A DNA stretch of 64,000 nt. It comes from Agarilytica rhodophyticola (lineage in GTDB: Bacteria > Pseudomonadota > Gammaproteobacteria > Pseudomonadales > Cellvibrionaceae). The stretch is taken from the NCBI RefSeq assembly GCF_002157225.2, contig NZ_CP020038.1, positions 2,131,001 through 2,195,000 on the forward strand, given 5' to 3'. Shown here piece after piece: positions 25,025 to 34,900 of the stretch. Under the pieces are notes generated by a model. The model saw only the letters and a program-made list of their open reading frames with translations, did not search any database and was not told where the DNA came from. Positions within the stretch are counted from its first letter, which is position 1; each line of letters starts with the position of its first letter. The position numbers and the translations under genes were made by a program.

Positions 25025-25063
25025 AAAGCCGGCGTTTTTCTCTTAGGAAAAAACACCGGCTTT
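25025..25063. terminator. Bidirectional rho-independent terminator
   Basis: AAAGCCGG with GTTTTT (25025-25039) pairs with AAAAAAC with CCGGCTTT (25048-25063), one internal mismatch. It lies just past the stop of the membrane thioredoxin-fold gene (minus strand), with A/T-rich arms giving a U-tract. Confidence 0.75.
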
Positions 25064-25085
25064 AATTGTTCATTTTTTAAATGTT

Positions 25086-25982
25086 TTATTGTATTTGTGG
25101 ACTAATTTGAGATGTTGTTACGCTGTGCTTTTCTGATCCGTCAAAAACATGTATAAACGTTTCTGGAAGCGGGCGTCTACGGTAATTATCGGTTTCGTCT
25201 CCGAACAATACATTTCCTTCTTCATCTAGTGCAATGACTGTTGCCATAACAGTATCTTTAGGGTAGCCAGGCATGCCAACGGGAGAGCCGTCGATATCTT
25301 CGATACCTAACACCTTTGCTCCTTTTAGATCTTCGTCTTGCAGAATTTCGAAGTGATGGGGTAGGTTTAGTTTGTCAGCGAGTGCCTTTGAATTTTCAAA
25401 GCCTTGATTTGAGATAAATTTAACCTTTACACCGTCTTGCATGAGCTTTTGTGCATGCTTTTTTACTTCTTTCAGTTGATTCATACAGAATGGACACCAG
25501 TTAGCTCGGAAAAAAATCAAAAGCGTTTTAGAGCCATTAAAGGATGTGGAAGATACATCAGATTTATCTAGTCGCTTAAAGTGCATCTCAGGGAGTCTTT
25601 GACCTTTGATGATAGCTTGACTTTTTTCGCGCTGATAATAAGAAAAAGACCATACATACCAGTGCAGTGACACAAAGCCCAGAATGGCAATGCCAAGAGG
25701 AATAAATTGTGCCGCGGTCAGTACTATCTGAGAACTATATAGTGTATAGATAACCAAGGTTAAGCCAACAAGATTAATCAATTGAAGGGCAGGTAATCTT
25801 TCTGATGTTCTTGAAATACTGAGTGCGTTTGTTAATACCATGAGGAAAAAAGGCAAAGGTAATGTTGCCAGCAGTGCACCCACCCAAACTAGGTTGCCCC
25901 CTGATATATAGATCATAATACCTGATCCTATGCCACTTAACATGTTAGATAGAAACATTGGGAGAATAAGTTTTGTCTTCAT
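25086..25982 (-). CDS. Membrane-anchored thioredoxin-fold (redoxin) protein
   Basis: A 298-residue protein with four hydrophobic helices in the first 112 residues (about 7-27, 32-53, 67-85, 90-112) and a C-terminal AhpC/TSA-type thioredoxin fold (about 130-285). The active site is FRANWCPFCMN (Cys163, Cys166), and the later RRRPLPETF echoes the end of the soluble peroxiredoxin-like proteins nearby. AGGAG precedes the ATG. The orientation of the redox domain is not certain from sequence. It is convergent neither with the Prx operon nor the nitroreductase; it is a separate minus-strand gene in the same island. Confidence 0.8.
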   Translation of the reverse strand: MKTKLILPMFLSNMLSGIGSGIMIYISGGNLVWVGALLATLPLPFFLMVLTNALSISRTSERLPALQLINLVGLTLVIYTLYSSQIVLTAAQFIPLGIAILGFVSLHWYVWSFSYYQREKSQAIIKGQRLPEMHFKRLDKSDVSSTSFNGSKTLLIFFRANWCPFCMNQLKEVKKHAQKLMQDGVKVKFISNQGFENSKALADKLNLPHHFEILQDEDLKGAKVLGIEDIDGSPVGMPGYPKDTVMATVIALDEEGNVLFGDETDNYRRRPLPETFIHVFDGSEKHSVTTSQISPQIQ

Positions 25983-26486
25983 TTTAAGCTCCTATAGCGT
26001 TTGGTTAATTGTCAAAACTTGAGCGCCATATTAGTGCTTTTTGCTAGCGTGATAAGCACCTCAGATAGAGGAACAATGTTTCCAAAACGAATACAATCAA
26101 TGAGATTTAGCAAAACTATCGTTTTATAGATTTTATAAAAAATGAACAAACAAATGGTAGATATAGAGATGTATCTGTTTATATTTATATGGTAGGGCGA
26201 TTAGTTCTCTTCTTTTCTCAGTATCCGATATCGTATGTTATTTAGAGTCTAAACGTATCCTTTCTCTCTTTTGTATCAAAAACGGAAACACTCAATCTGC
26301 AATCGCGATCTTTATCATTATTCTCTTGGCCTCTAAAGTATCAACCGTCCTAGCAACAGATGAAGACTCAAAAGATACTGTTTTTAGCTCTCATGTTTTT
26401 AAAGCTGATTTTTTTAAAATAAAGACCTTAAAAACTATTGTCTTAAAATATAAAACTATTTTTATAAGTTACTAACGGGAGATATC
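25983..26486. other. 504-bp intergenic region upstream of the redox operon
   Basis: No convincing gene. A hydrophobic-looking frame at about 26225-26470 has no usual start codon or ribosome site. This region must hold the promoters of both the minus-strand redoxin gene and the five-gene plus-strand operon; I could not fix hexamers with confidence. Confidence 0.45.
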
Positions 26487-27137
26487 ATGTCACTGGTAAA
26501 TGAACTCAATACCTTTAAAGCTGAATTTTTAAGTAAAGTTGATCAGAATGCTATTTCTATCATGGAAGCAGCAGCGGCTGATTTAGAAAATGAATTTCGT
26601 ACGCGAACTTTGTTAACCGTAGGCGATAAAGCACCAGATTTTACACTTCCTTCTGCCAATGGCGATTCCATTACATTGTCAGAAAAATTAAAAGATGGGC
26701 CCGTCATTATTTCATTCTATCGAGGGGACTGGTGCCCCTATTGTAATTTGGAGTTACGTGCATATCAAAATATTCTCCCAGAGATTAAAGCTGCTGGTGG
26801 TAACCTTATTGCGATCTCACCACAAACACCAGACTCTTCACTTTCAACGACAGAAAAAAATAATCTTGAGTTTGACGTACTTTCCGATGTTGGTTCAAAC
26901 GTTTCGCAAAGTTATAAAGTTGCCTTTGTGTTGCCGCAAGCATTACAAGACCTTTACACCAAGTTTGGCGGTCATTTACCTAAGTACAATGGTAGCGATG
27001 ATTGGGTATTGCCTGTGCCTGCAACTTTTGTCATCGATCGCGACTTAAATATCGTGTTAGCTAATATCGATACAGATTATCAAAACAGACTTGAACCTGA
27101 AGATACTCTGGCTGCAATAAAAGCACTTGACAACTAA
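26487..27137 (+). CDS. Peroxiredoxin-like (AhpC/TSA) protein, copy 2
   Basis: A 216-residue paralogue of the protein at 23332: same length class, helical N-terminus, GDKAPDFTLPSANGD, active site FYRGDWCPYCN with cysteines again at 83 and 86, and an ending FVIDRDLNIVLANIDTDYQNRLEPEDTL. GGGAGA lies upstream of the ATG. First gene of an operon with SDR, AhpD-like, a third peroxiredoxin-like and a PNPOx-FNR gene, all on the plus strand with short gaps. Confidence 0.88.
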   Translation: MSLVNELNTFKAEFLSKVDQNAISIMEAAAADLENEFRTRTLLTVGDKAPDFTLPSANGDSITLSEKLKDGPVIISFYRGDWCPYCNLELRAYQNILPEIKAAGGNLIAISPQTPDSSLSTTEKNNLEFDVLSDVGSNVSQSYKVAFVLPQALQDLYTKFGGHLPKYNGSDDWVLPVPATFVIDRDLNIVLANIDTDYQNRLEPEDTLAAIKALDN

Positions 27138-27212
27138 TAATATGATTTTTTTCGCCAATGCTAAATGCATAGTCCTTATAAAGTGAAGTAGTTAACTAAG
27201 AGAAATAAGACC

Positions 27213-27935
27213 ATGAACATATTAGACAGTAAAATTTTGATTACAGGTGCCAATCGCGGTATTGGCTTATCGTTAGTGGATAAAGCACTAGCGCAAGGTG
27301 CAGCAAAAATTTATGCAACTTATCGCTCGCAGAGTAACCTTTCGGTTCTAGAAGCTTATGATGAACGAGTGGTGCCGATTTATTTGGATCTCGGTGATAA
27401 ATCAACAATGACAAAACTTCCAGAATTAGTGCCGTCTTTAAATATCCTCATTAATAACGCAGGTATATTTACGGCTGAAAGTTTACTAGAGGATACTGAA
27501 ATACAATTACGTAACGATCTTGAGACTAATTTTTTTGGAACACTCGCAGTTACTAAAGCATTGTTGCCTATTTTAGAACGAGAGCAAGCTGCTGCTATTA
27601 TCAATATATCGAGTATTGCAGGTCTCGCCGCAATGCCAAGTTTTGGAGGGTATTCGGTATCTAAGGCCGCCATTCACTCAATGACACAGTCAATTCGAGG
27701 CAAACTCAAAGCGTCTGACATCTCGGTGCATGGTGTCTATCCAGGGCCTGTAGCGACCCGTTTGACGGAAGACTTTGATATGGAAACAACAGCAGCTCCA
27801 GTGGTCGCTGAAAATATTTTGAATGGAGTTGCGCAAGGGATTGAGGAAATATTTCCAGATACTCTATCACAACAAGTTGGGCCGCTTTTTTTGAGCTCGC
27901 CTAAATCCTTAGAACAGAACTTTGCTGAATTCTAA
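27213..27935 (+). CDS. Short-chain dehydrogenase/reductase (SDR)
   Basis: A 240-residue classical SDR: cofactor loop TGANRGIG (about 11-18), NNAG (about 81-84), catalytic Ser in NISS (about 133) and YSVSK (Tyr147, Lys151). Lacking an acidic residue clearly marking NAD preference, cofactor choice is open. Probably reduces an aldehyde or ketone made during oxidative or electrophilic stress. Second gene of the redox operon. Confidence 0.88.
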   Translation: MNILDSKILITGANRGIGLSLVDKALAQGAAKIYATYRSQSNLSVLEAYDERVVPIYLDLGDKSTMTKLPELVPSLNILINNAGIFTAESLLEDTEIQLRNDLETNFFGTLAVTKALLPILEREQAAAIINISSIAGLAAMPSFGGYSVSKAAIHSMTQSIRGKLKASDISVHGVYPGPVATRLTEDFDMETTAAPVVAENILNGVAQGIEEIFPDTLSQQVGPLFLSSPKSLEQNFAEF

Positions 27936-28006
27936 GTGTAGGTTTTGGTGCTAGGCCTTAGTCCATTGCAAAACATTAATGTTTCTTAATTCACAGGTAA
28001 ACGGTT

Positions 28007-28573
28007 ATGAATGATTTTAAAATACATACTACTGAAAGCGCTCCGAAAGCATCTAAACCAGTGCTGGAAGCGGCAAAGAAAAAAATGGGTTTCATCCCAA
28101 ATCTTATGGCGACCATGGCTGAGTCACCGGTTATGATCGAAAGCTATCTTACGCTGATGGGATTATTTGATAAAACAGAACTGAGTGAGACAGAACGTCA
28201 AATTATTCTAATGACAAATAATCGATTAAATGCCTGTACTTACTGCATGGCGGCACATACGGCTGTATCGAAAATGTCTGGTGTAGACAATGACGTCATT
28301 GCGGCTTTGCGCAGTGGTACACCTATTAATGATCCTAAGCTCGAAGCTTTGCGCACGTTTGCCATTATTATTAACGAATCCCGCGGATGGGCCTCAGAGG
28401 AGCAAGTTGCTACATTCCTCGCAGCCGGCTATACCAAGCAAACAGTTTTGGACGTAATTGTTGGAACCAGTCTTAAAGTGCTTTCTAATTACAGTACTCA
28501 TATTGTCGAGCCAGAACTGGATGCTGCCTTTGCTCAAGTGGCATGGACTAAGGATATGGTTTCAGTCGCTTAA
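28007..28573 (+). CDS. Carboxymuconolactone decarboxylase / AhpD-like protein
   Basis: A 188-residue all-helical protein with the AhpD-type site NACTYCMAAHTAV (Cys77, Cys80, His84), in the CMD family. The CxxCxxxH arrangement is that of alkylhydroperoxidases, not decarboxylases, so it is likely a thiol peroxidase or disulfide reductase. Its placement between peroxiredoxin-like genes supports this; in AhpC/AhpD systems AhpD reduces AhpC, so it may reduce one of the neighbours (inference). Confidence 0.87.
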   Translation: MNDFKIHTTESAPKASKPVLEAAKKKMGFIPNLMATMAESPVMIESYLTLMGLFDKTELSETERQIILMTNNRLNACTYCMAAHTAVSKMSGVDNDVIAALRSGTPINDPKLEALRTFAIIINESRGWASEEQVATFLAAGYTKQTVLDVIVGTSLKVLSNYSTHIVEPELDAAFAQVAWTKDMVSVA

Positions 28574-28633
28574 TTGTTATCGCATACAAAAGATCCCCTT
28601 ATATAGTTGTTAGTGTTAAAGAGGTATGATTTC

Positions 28634-29317
28634 GTGAAGAATCTCAATATACATTTGGCTGAGCTTCAAATGAAAGTTGAATCGGGAGTGGAACCGTATA
28701 ATCTTACGCCACAACAAGTTAAAATCATTCGTGAGTTTGACAAACAGCTAAGAGAAACTGGGATTTTGGATCGCACCATCCGTCCGGGGTTTAAGTTTCC
28801 TGATTTTGCTCTGCCAAACCAATACGGTAGTATGGTCGAATTGGGGAATTTATTAGAGCGCGGCCCAGTTGTTATGAATTTTTTTCGCGGTATATGGTGT
28901 CCATATTGCAACCTTGAACTTCAGGTATTGCAGAAGTCATTAATAGAATTTGAGGGTGCGGGGGCTTCGCTGGTTGCAATATCTCCCCAAGTGTCGGTAA
29001 TGAACAAGCGAATCGCTCACCAAAACGGTTTACGATTTGAAATCTTATCCGATACAGGTAATTCTTTGGCCAAAAAAATAGGTATTAGCTATCATCTAAG
29101 TAGGGAGTTGATAAACCGAGTGTATAAATCACTGGGTGCTGAATTATCGGTGTTTAATGGCGATGATAGCTGGCAGTTACCTTTAACATCGCGCTTTGTA
29201 ATTGATATTGACGCAACGGTTATTTCCTCAAATGTCGATGTTGACTTTCGCAAGCGACCAGATCCGAGAGAAACGTTAGCGGTGGTTAAAGCTATGACGC
29301 GTCGTACTTCCATTTGA
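28634..29317 (+). CDS. Peroxiredoxin-like (AhpC/TSA) protein, copy 3
   Basis: A 227-residue third paralogue. The start is taken as GTG at 28634 because AAAGAGG lies 9 nt upstream; a TTG at 28607 would add nine residues. The active site is FFRGIWCPYCN (Cys89, Cys92), preceded by GFKFPDFALPNQYG and followed by ISPQVSVMNKRIAHQNGLRF and RFVIDIDATVISSNVDVDFRKRP. It lies 60 bp after the AhpD-like gene and 18 bp before the PNPOx-FNR gene. Confidence 0.87.
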   Translation: MKNLNIHLAELQMKVESGVEPYNLTPQQVKIIREFDKQLRETGILDRTIRPGFKFPDFALPNQYGSMVELGNLLERGPVVMNFFRGIWCPYCNLELQVLQKSLIEFEGAGASLVAISPQVSVMNKRIAHQNGLRFEILSDTGNSLAKKIGISYHLSRELINRVYKSLGAELSVFNGDDSWQLPLTSRFVIDIDATVISSNVDVDFRKRPDPRETLAVVKAMTRRTSI

Positions 29318-29335
29318 TAAAAAGTAGGATCATTT

Positions 29336-31354
29336 ATGACTGAACACAATATGCACTCACTACACAAAGGTGAACGCTATATTCAGAAGCGAAGACATAC
29401 ACCTATTGAACTAACGGAGCAGATCCCGAATTATATTTATACCGATATGCCTCAACAGCATGCTGATTTTTATCGTGAGTTGCCCTATTTGCCTCTCGCT
29501 GTGTTAGATGAGCAAGGCCGTCCGTGGGCCAGTTTATTGGTGACTAAATCGAACAGTGACTCTTCGGTTGGCATTCAGGTGTCTTTGAAAAATGCGTTAA
29601 ATATTGTATCTCCAGTCAATAATTTTGATCCTTTTATTCGAGCTTTAAAACAAATAGATTTTGCTTCTGGCAATGAAGATGTGTATTTTGCTGGCGTTGG
29701 TATTGATTTTTCTAATCGACGACGCAATAAGATCGCGGGAAAAATACAGTCAGCCGAGTTTGATTCAGCTAGTAAACTCAGCCTTAGTCTTGCGTCTAAT
29801 GAACATCTAGGAAATTGTCCAAAATACATCACTATTCGCGCGTTGGAGCCTTACCATCGCAATGCGGAAAGTAGTATGGATCGATTTGAGTCTTGCCAGT
29901 CGCCATTACCGTTGTCATGCAAGAATCATATTAATCAGGCGAGTACAGTATTTTTAGCTACAAAGCATATGCCTAATAATAAAAGTGAGGAGAGCGAGCG
30001 GGCCAAGATGGGATTCAACCATCGTGGTGGAGCTCCCGGTTTTGTTCGTGTTTACGAAGAAGTTGATACTGCTTCAGCTGATGGAAGTGTTACTACATTT
30101 CTGGTGTTACCTGATTTTTCAGGCAATCGCTTTTATCAATCGCTAGGAAATATTCAGTGTAATGAACTCGTGGGCTTAGCTTTTCCTAATTTTAGCAATG
30201 GCGATATGTTATATATTACCGGAAAAGCTGAAAACCTGTTTGACGAAGATGCTCAAGCATTGATGCCGCGTACCAGTTTAGTCACGCGTATTCGAGTCAC
30301 TGGTGCGGTTTTTGTAAAACAGAGCTTGAATTTACAAATGGTGTCGGATGAGCAATATTCACCTTACAATCCGCCGGTGAGATACTTGCGCCAAGAATTA
30401 GAAGAAATGGGACATTCAAGTGAGGCTAGCACAGGATTAGAGTCAGAGATGACGGCTCGTTTAGTTTCAGCTAAAAAATTGACCGAAAGCATAACTACTT
30501 TTACCTTTCAACTGTCCGCAGCTATTGAGACACGTTTTCCTGGTGGCTTTGGTATCTTCGATTTTTCAGAGGTATTGGACACGGGATATAATCATATGAA
30601 TGAATTTAACCCTCAAATGGTTAATGAAGATTATATTCGTACATGGACTCTATCAAGTGCTCCCAACTTTGATTACTACACAAAGCAGTTTGTTCCTGTT
30701 GATCAGATTGACATTACGGTGAAACGTAAGCCGGGAGGATTAGTTTCTAACTTCCTTCATGACAGCGGTACTTCTTCTATCGAGTCTGATCGAGATATGG
30801 AGGTGAAACTTAAAGGTACGGGGGTTGGGTTTAGCTGCTTTTACCTGGAGACACCGGAGAGCATACCGACTATCCCTCCTAAAATGCTCTGGATTTCGGG
30901 TGGGGTTGGAATTACCCCTTTTATGTCTATGTGGGACGGCATTGTTAAGATGAACGAAGCTCTCTTAAGTGGTGAGCATACTCAACTGTCCACCGATATC
31001 CTATTGATGTTCTCTGGGAGAGGAGATGATATTAATGTGCTCAGACACTTTCTTTCACACACCCCGTCATTGCCTAAGGCTATATCTATCAGTATTTTGA
31101 TATATCAAAGTCCAAGGACTGGTGACGCGCAATCTGAAACACTCTTCGATTCACTACAGCGAGAGTTTCCACAGGCTCTTCTATCGATTGAAAAAAGGCG
31201 TATGCAGGAGTCAGATTTTAAAAATATAAATGATTTACTAGAAAGAGAAATATTTCTATGTGGTCCTGATGCTTTAATGAAGCATGCACAAAAATGTTTG
31301 ACGTTATTATGTGGAGATAACTTAAAACTCCACCAGGAATCATATTTATTTTAG
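29336..31354 (+). CDS. Fusion of a PNPOx-like split barrel and an FNR-type flavin reductase
   Basis: A 672-residue two-part protein. Residues about 30-350 resemble pyridoxamine 5'-phosphate oxidase-like flavin barrels (DFYRELPYLPLAVLDEQGRPWAS, GSVTTFLVLPDFSGNRFYQSLGN). Residues about 375-672 form an FNR module: FAD loop RTWTLSSAP near 435, NAD loop ISGGVGITPFMSMW near 520 and the C-terminal CGPDALM near 642. There is no terminal [2Fe-2S] ferredoxin motif (the chain ends HQESYLF). It could pass electrons from NAD(P)H to the first domain's flavin or to the redoxins upstream. Last gene of the operon. Confidence 0.82.
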   Translation: MTEHNMHSLHKGERYIQKRRHTPIELTEQIPNYIYTDMPQQHADFYRELPYLPLAVLDEQGRPWASLLVTKSNSDSSVGIQVSLKNALNIVSPVNNFDPFIRALKQIDFASGNEDVYFAGVGIDFSNRRRNKIAGKIQSAEFDSASKLSLSLASNEHLGNCPKYITIRALEPYHRNAESSMDRFESCQSPLPLSCKNHINQASTVFLATKHMPNNKSEESERAKMGFNHRGGAPGFVRVYEEVDTASADGSVTTFLVLPDFSGNRFYQSLGNIQCNELVGLAFPNFSNGDMLYITGKAENLFDEDAQALMPRTSLVTRIRVTGAVFVKQSLNLQMVSDEQYSPYNPPVRYLRQELEEMGHSSEASTGLESEMTARLVSAKKLTESITTFTFQLSAAIETRFPGGFGIFDFSEVLDTGYNHMNEFNPQMVNEDYIRTWTLSSAPNFDYYTKQFVPVDQIDITVKRKPGGLVSNFLHDSGTSSIESDRDMEVKLKGTGVGFSCFYLETPESIPTIPPKMLWISGGVGITPFMSMWDGIVKMNEALLSGEHTQLSTDILLMFSGRGDDINVLRHFLSHTPSLPKAISISILIYQSPRTGDAQSETLFDSLQREFPQALLSIEKRRMQESDFKNINDLLEREIFLCGPDALMKHAQKCLTLLCGDNLKLHQESYLF

Positions 31355-31916
31355 TTGGAAAGTATGGGCGTAGGGTTGGTAGATGTTAACTGAACTGATA
31401 AGCCTTACCTATGCCTCTTTTTTATCTTGTCTTATTTTTCTCGACTTGTCTTTTCTTGTTTTCGCTATTTTTCGGGTCTAAGAGGTCGATTGTAATAATA
31501 CCTCACTGCTTGTTTTTGCGTCGTCTAAAGTCTTATGCTGTTGATGCTTTGCGTTTGAGTAAAACTCATCTTTATTGAAATTGACGCGCACTTTGATCTT
31601 TATGCATAAAATTGAATATTAAAAAAAATCTTGTCAGGCCAAAGAGCGAACCTATTTAGAAAAATCGCCTCAATGTAAATATAATTGTTTTCAATATATT
31701 AAATGGCATTTCGATGACTTTTTGTTATTGCCACAATGCTATAGAATGCCGTCCGAGTTTTGGGTATTTCATATCGAATAAATACAACGGCCCAAAAATT
31801 GTTCAAACAAAGGGAGATAAACTCCCAAAGACTCACAATCATTTGTTTGTAGCTTGGATGGAGTGCTGTCATAAGGAGCAATCAATCCTCGCCTAATGGA
31901 ATCGCTTGGAGGCGTT
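31355..31916. other. 562-bp intergenic region before the giant lipoprotein gene
   Basis: No gene I can support; small frames near 31700-31900 lack ribosome sites and overlap on both strands. A pyrimidine-rich patch follows the preceding stop (31410-31480). No clear intrinsic terminator. It should contain the promoter of the giant lipoprotein gene. Confidence 0.45.
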
Positions 31917-34900
31917 ATGGCAATTTGCCGGACTTTTCTTACTCTTCTTTTTCCTCTTATCTTTTTATCCGCATGTGGTGGCGGTGGTGGTTCTGGATCG
32001 GACAGTTCCCCTTCAACACCTACAACAAATTTTGAATCTTTTGACGTTCAAGCTACTGCCGTAAAAGGCCCTTTAGCTAATGCCAGGGTTGATCTATACG
32101 CGATGGATACAACCCAACCAGACTTAAAAGGGGAGCTGATTACTTCTTCTAGAACTGGGGGGCAAGCAAATGTCACTGGGTTAGAAATAAGTGAGCCCTT
32201 GGCGGATGCCTATATATTAGAGTTTGTAAGTGAAGAGTCTACGATAGACTTGAATACAGGCCAACCCTCGGTTTTAAGTAGACTTCGTACTTGGATTAAT
32301 GCAGAACAGATCCGCCAAAGACAAAAGGTTTATGCAACACCGGTATCAACTTTGGCAGGTGATATGGCCGCACTAATGAGTGCAGATGGGGCGAGCCCTG
32401 AAGATCATTATGCTGTTTTTTCTGATGCGTTAAAAATCATAAGTACTGAGTTTGGGTTTGGGCAAACCCTCGATGATGGGATTGTCACCTTGTCTCCAAT
32501 GTTGACGGAGGGAGTGGTAAGCCAAACTCTTGTGAGACGGCAAATAGTATATCGTGCTGTTTCAGAAGCCCTAGTTGCAGTGTTGGGGAATTTAAAAGAA
32601 TACGGCGATGTTAGCTTTGATGAAATGCTTAGAGCAATAGCCCAAGATTTATCTGACGAAACTCTGGATGGAATGAACTTTGATGTGCAGGTTTCCGAAT
32701 TTGAAAATATTCCTAACCTCGTCACCTTATTGGATGGCTTAGCTATCGGTCAGCTTGAGATTCCAAATACAAATAATCAGGGATCAGCATTCACGGTCAG
32801 CGATATTGAGCAATTAATGATTGAGGAGCTATCTCAGATTGGCGTAAATGCAAATACTGCACTGCTAAATGAAGGTGCGGTTAATGTCATCTTAGTACCA
32901 AGGGGCAGTGACTTTGACAATGACGGGATACCCGACTTAACAGATGCCGATGATGATAATGATAAAGTCATAGATTCTGAAGATGCCTTTCCGCTGGATG
33001 CCGCCGAATATCAAGATACCGACAATGATGGTGCAGGCGATAATGCGGATGTATATGATAACGATGCTAGCTGTTTCCTAGAATCTGATGGCAATGGTAA
33101 CGAGTGTTATCTCACTTGGTTAGCTACTCAAAAGCTTGATTTTTTGGAAGCCAGCTCTAATGGTGTGATTCACTTTTTGGGGAGTGACAACAACAGGATA
33201 TTTCGGTTTGACACAGCAACTCGTCACTTTATTAGCCCCTTAGCGTTGGACTCAAGCTTCGGCCCTGTTATAAAAGTTGCGCATTCGCCAAGTCATCAGC
33301 GACTTTACTTGGCGCACTCAAACGGACAAATCACCTATTTCTCAGACCAAGGTGGTAGTCAACAAAGCTTTGCCAGCACTCCTCGTACAGCGGGCGGCCT
33401 AGCGTCCGTTGGTGACTACTTATTAGCTCAAGATCCCAGCGGTGCTTGGAATACTCACTACATCTTTGATGATCAAGGTAATCTGACCGATAGTGAAGAA
33501 TGGAACCGTTATTCGCGCACTTATACTTGGAGTCCTGCGGATTCGCGTGTTTACTTTTTCCGCGATGGCTCTAGTCCGAACGACTTGCATTACGAAGTGA
33601 TTGATCAAACTACGGGCGAGATCACTGCTGAAGGTGAAACACCCCATCATGGCGATTATTCCATGACTCCCCCCATTCGTGTCTCGGCTAATGGTCAGTA
33701 TGTTTTACTAGGTAGCGGAGATGTCTACGATAGTCGTGCCAATTTGGCTTGGTCCGGCTCTATTGGCCGTCAGTTTGATGATGCTATTTGGTTGGCCGAT
33801 GGTGGTCTTATTACTGTTGCTACAAAATCTGATGGTGTTTTTTTGGAGCGGTTCGATGCCGATCTAACCCTTGTCGAGCAGCTAAGCTTTGATGGTAGCG
33901 TGTTAGCGTTAACACAAACTGACAATGGTATTTACTTGCTTGTGCTGGAACAGGAAAAAATCGTTGTGCATTTATTCACACCTAATAATGACAGTGATGG
34001 CGATGGTGTGAGCAATTGGGAGGACGCCTTCCCACTGGACGTGGCAGCATCAATGGACAGTGATCGCGACGGTTATCCCGATAGCTGGAATGAGGGCTAT
34101 AGTGCTAACGACAGTACCACAGGCTTACTATTGGATGCCTACCCCCAGGACACCGCTTGTTATCTGCCGGAGCATGGTGATGGCACTGCCTGCGATTACA
34201 CTGCGACTATGCCGGCCTTTTTGCCTAATGTTGTTCTGGCTGATAGTACTGGAGATATCTATTTACTTAGTAGCGATAACTACCGCATTTATCGATGGTC
34301 TACCTCGGAGTCAGCATATATCGACCCGATTGTGGTTGGTATAGACCAAGGGTTTTCAGTCTTAGCGCCAAGCAAAATGGCTTATTCACAAGCCCATAAT
34401 CGACTCTATTTGGGTTACAGCAGCGGGGCGATTCAGTATGTGGATCTGGATGGGGATTTATCTGAACAAGCCTTTGCCAATACTGCTCAAGCTGTTGGCG
34501 GTTTGGCGTCGGTGGGCAGTTTTGTCTTAGCCCAAGATGCCAGCGGCGCGTGGAATACCCATTACATCTTTGATGAGCAAGGCAATCTGACCGATAGCCA
34601 AGAGTGGAACCGTAATTCGCGTACCTATACTTGGAGTCCCACAGATTCCCGTGTTTACTTTTTCCGTGATGGCACCAGCCCGAACGATTTGCATTACGAA
34701 GTGATCGATCAAGTCACGGGCGAGATCACAGCTGAAGGTGAAACACCTCATCATGGCGATTATTCCATTATTCCTCCCATCCGCGTCACGGCCAATGGCC
34801 AGTATGTTTTACTTGGCAGCGGTGATATCTATGACAGCAGTGCTAATTTGGCCTGGTCTGGCTCCATTGGTCGTCAATTTGAGGATGCCATTTGGCTAGC

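Noticed and set aside
26225-26470. Open frame with a hydrophobic segment before the redox operon
   Set aside because: No ATG, GTG or supported TTG before the hydrophobic part, and no ribosome site.
31699-31896. Overlapping small frames on both strands before the giant lipoprotein
   Set aside because: No ribosome site, mutually overlapping and no family resemblance.
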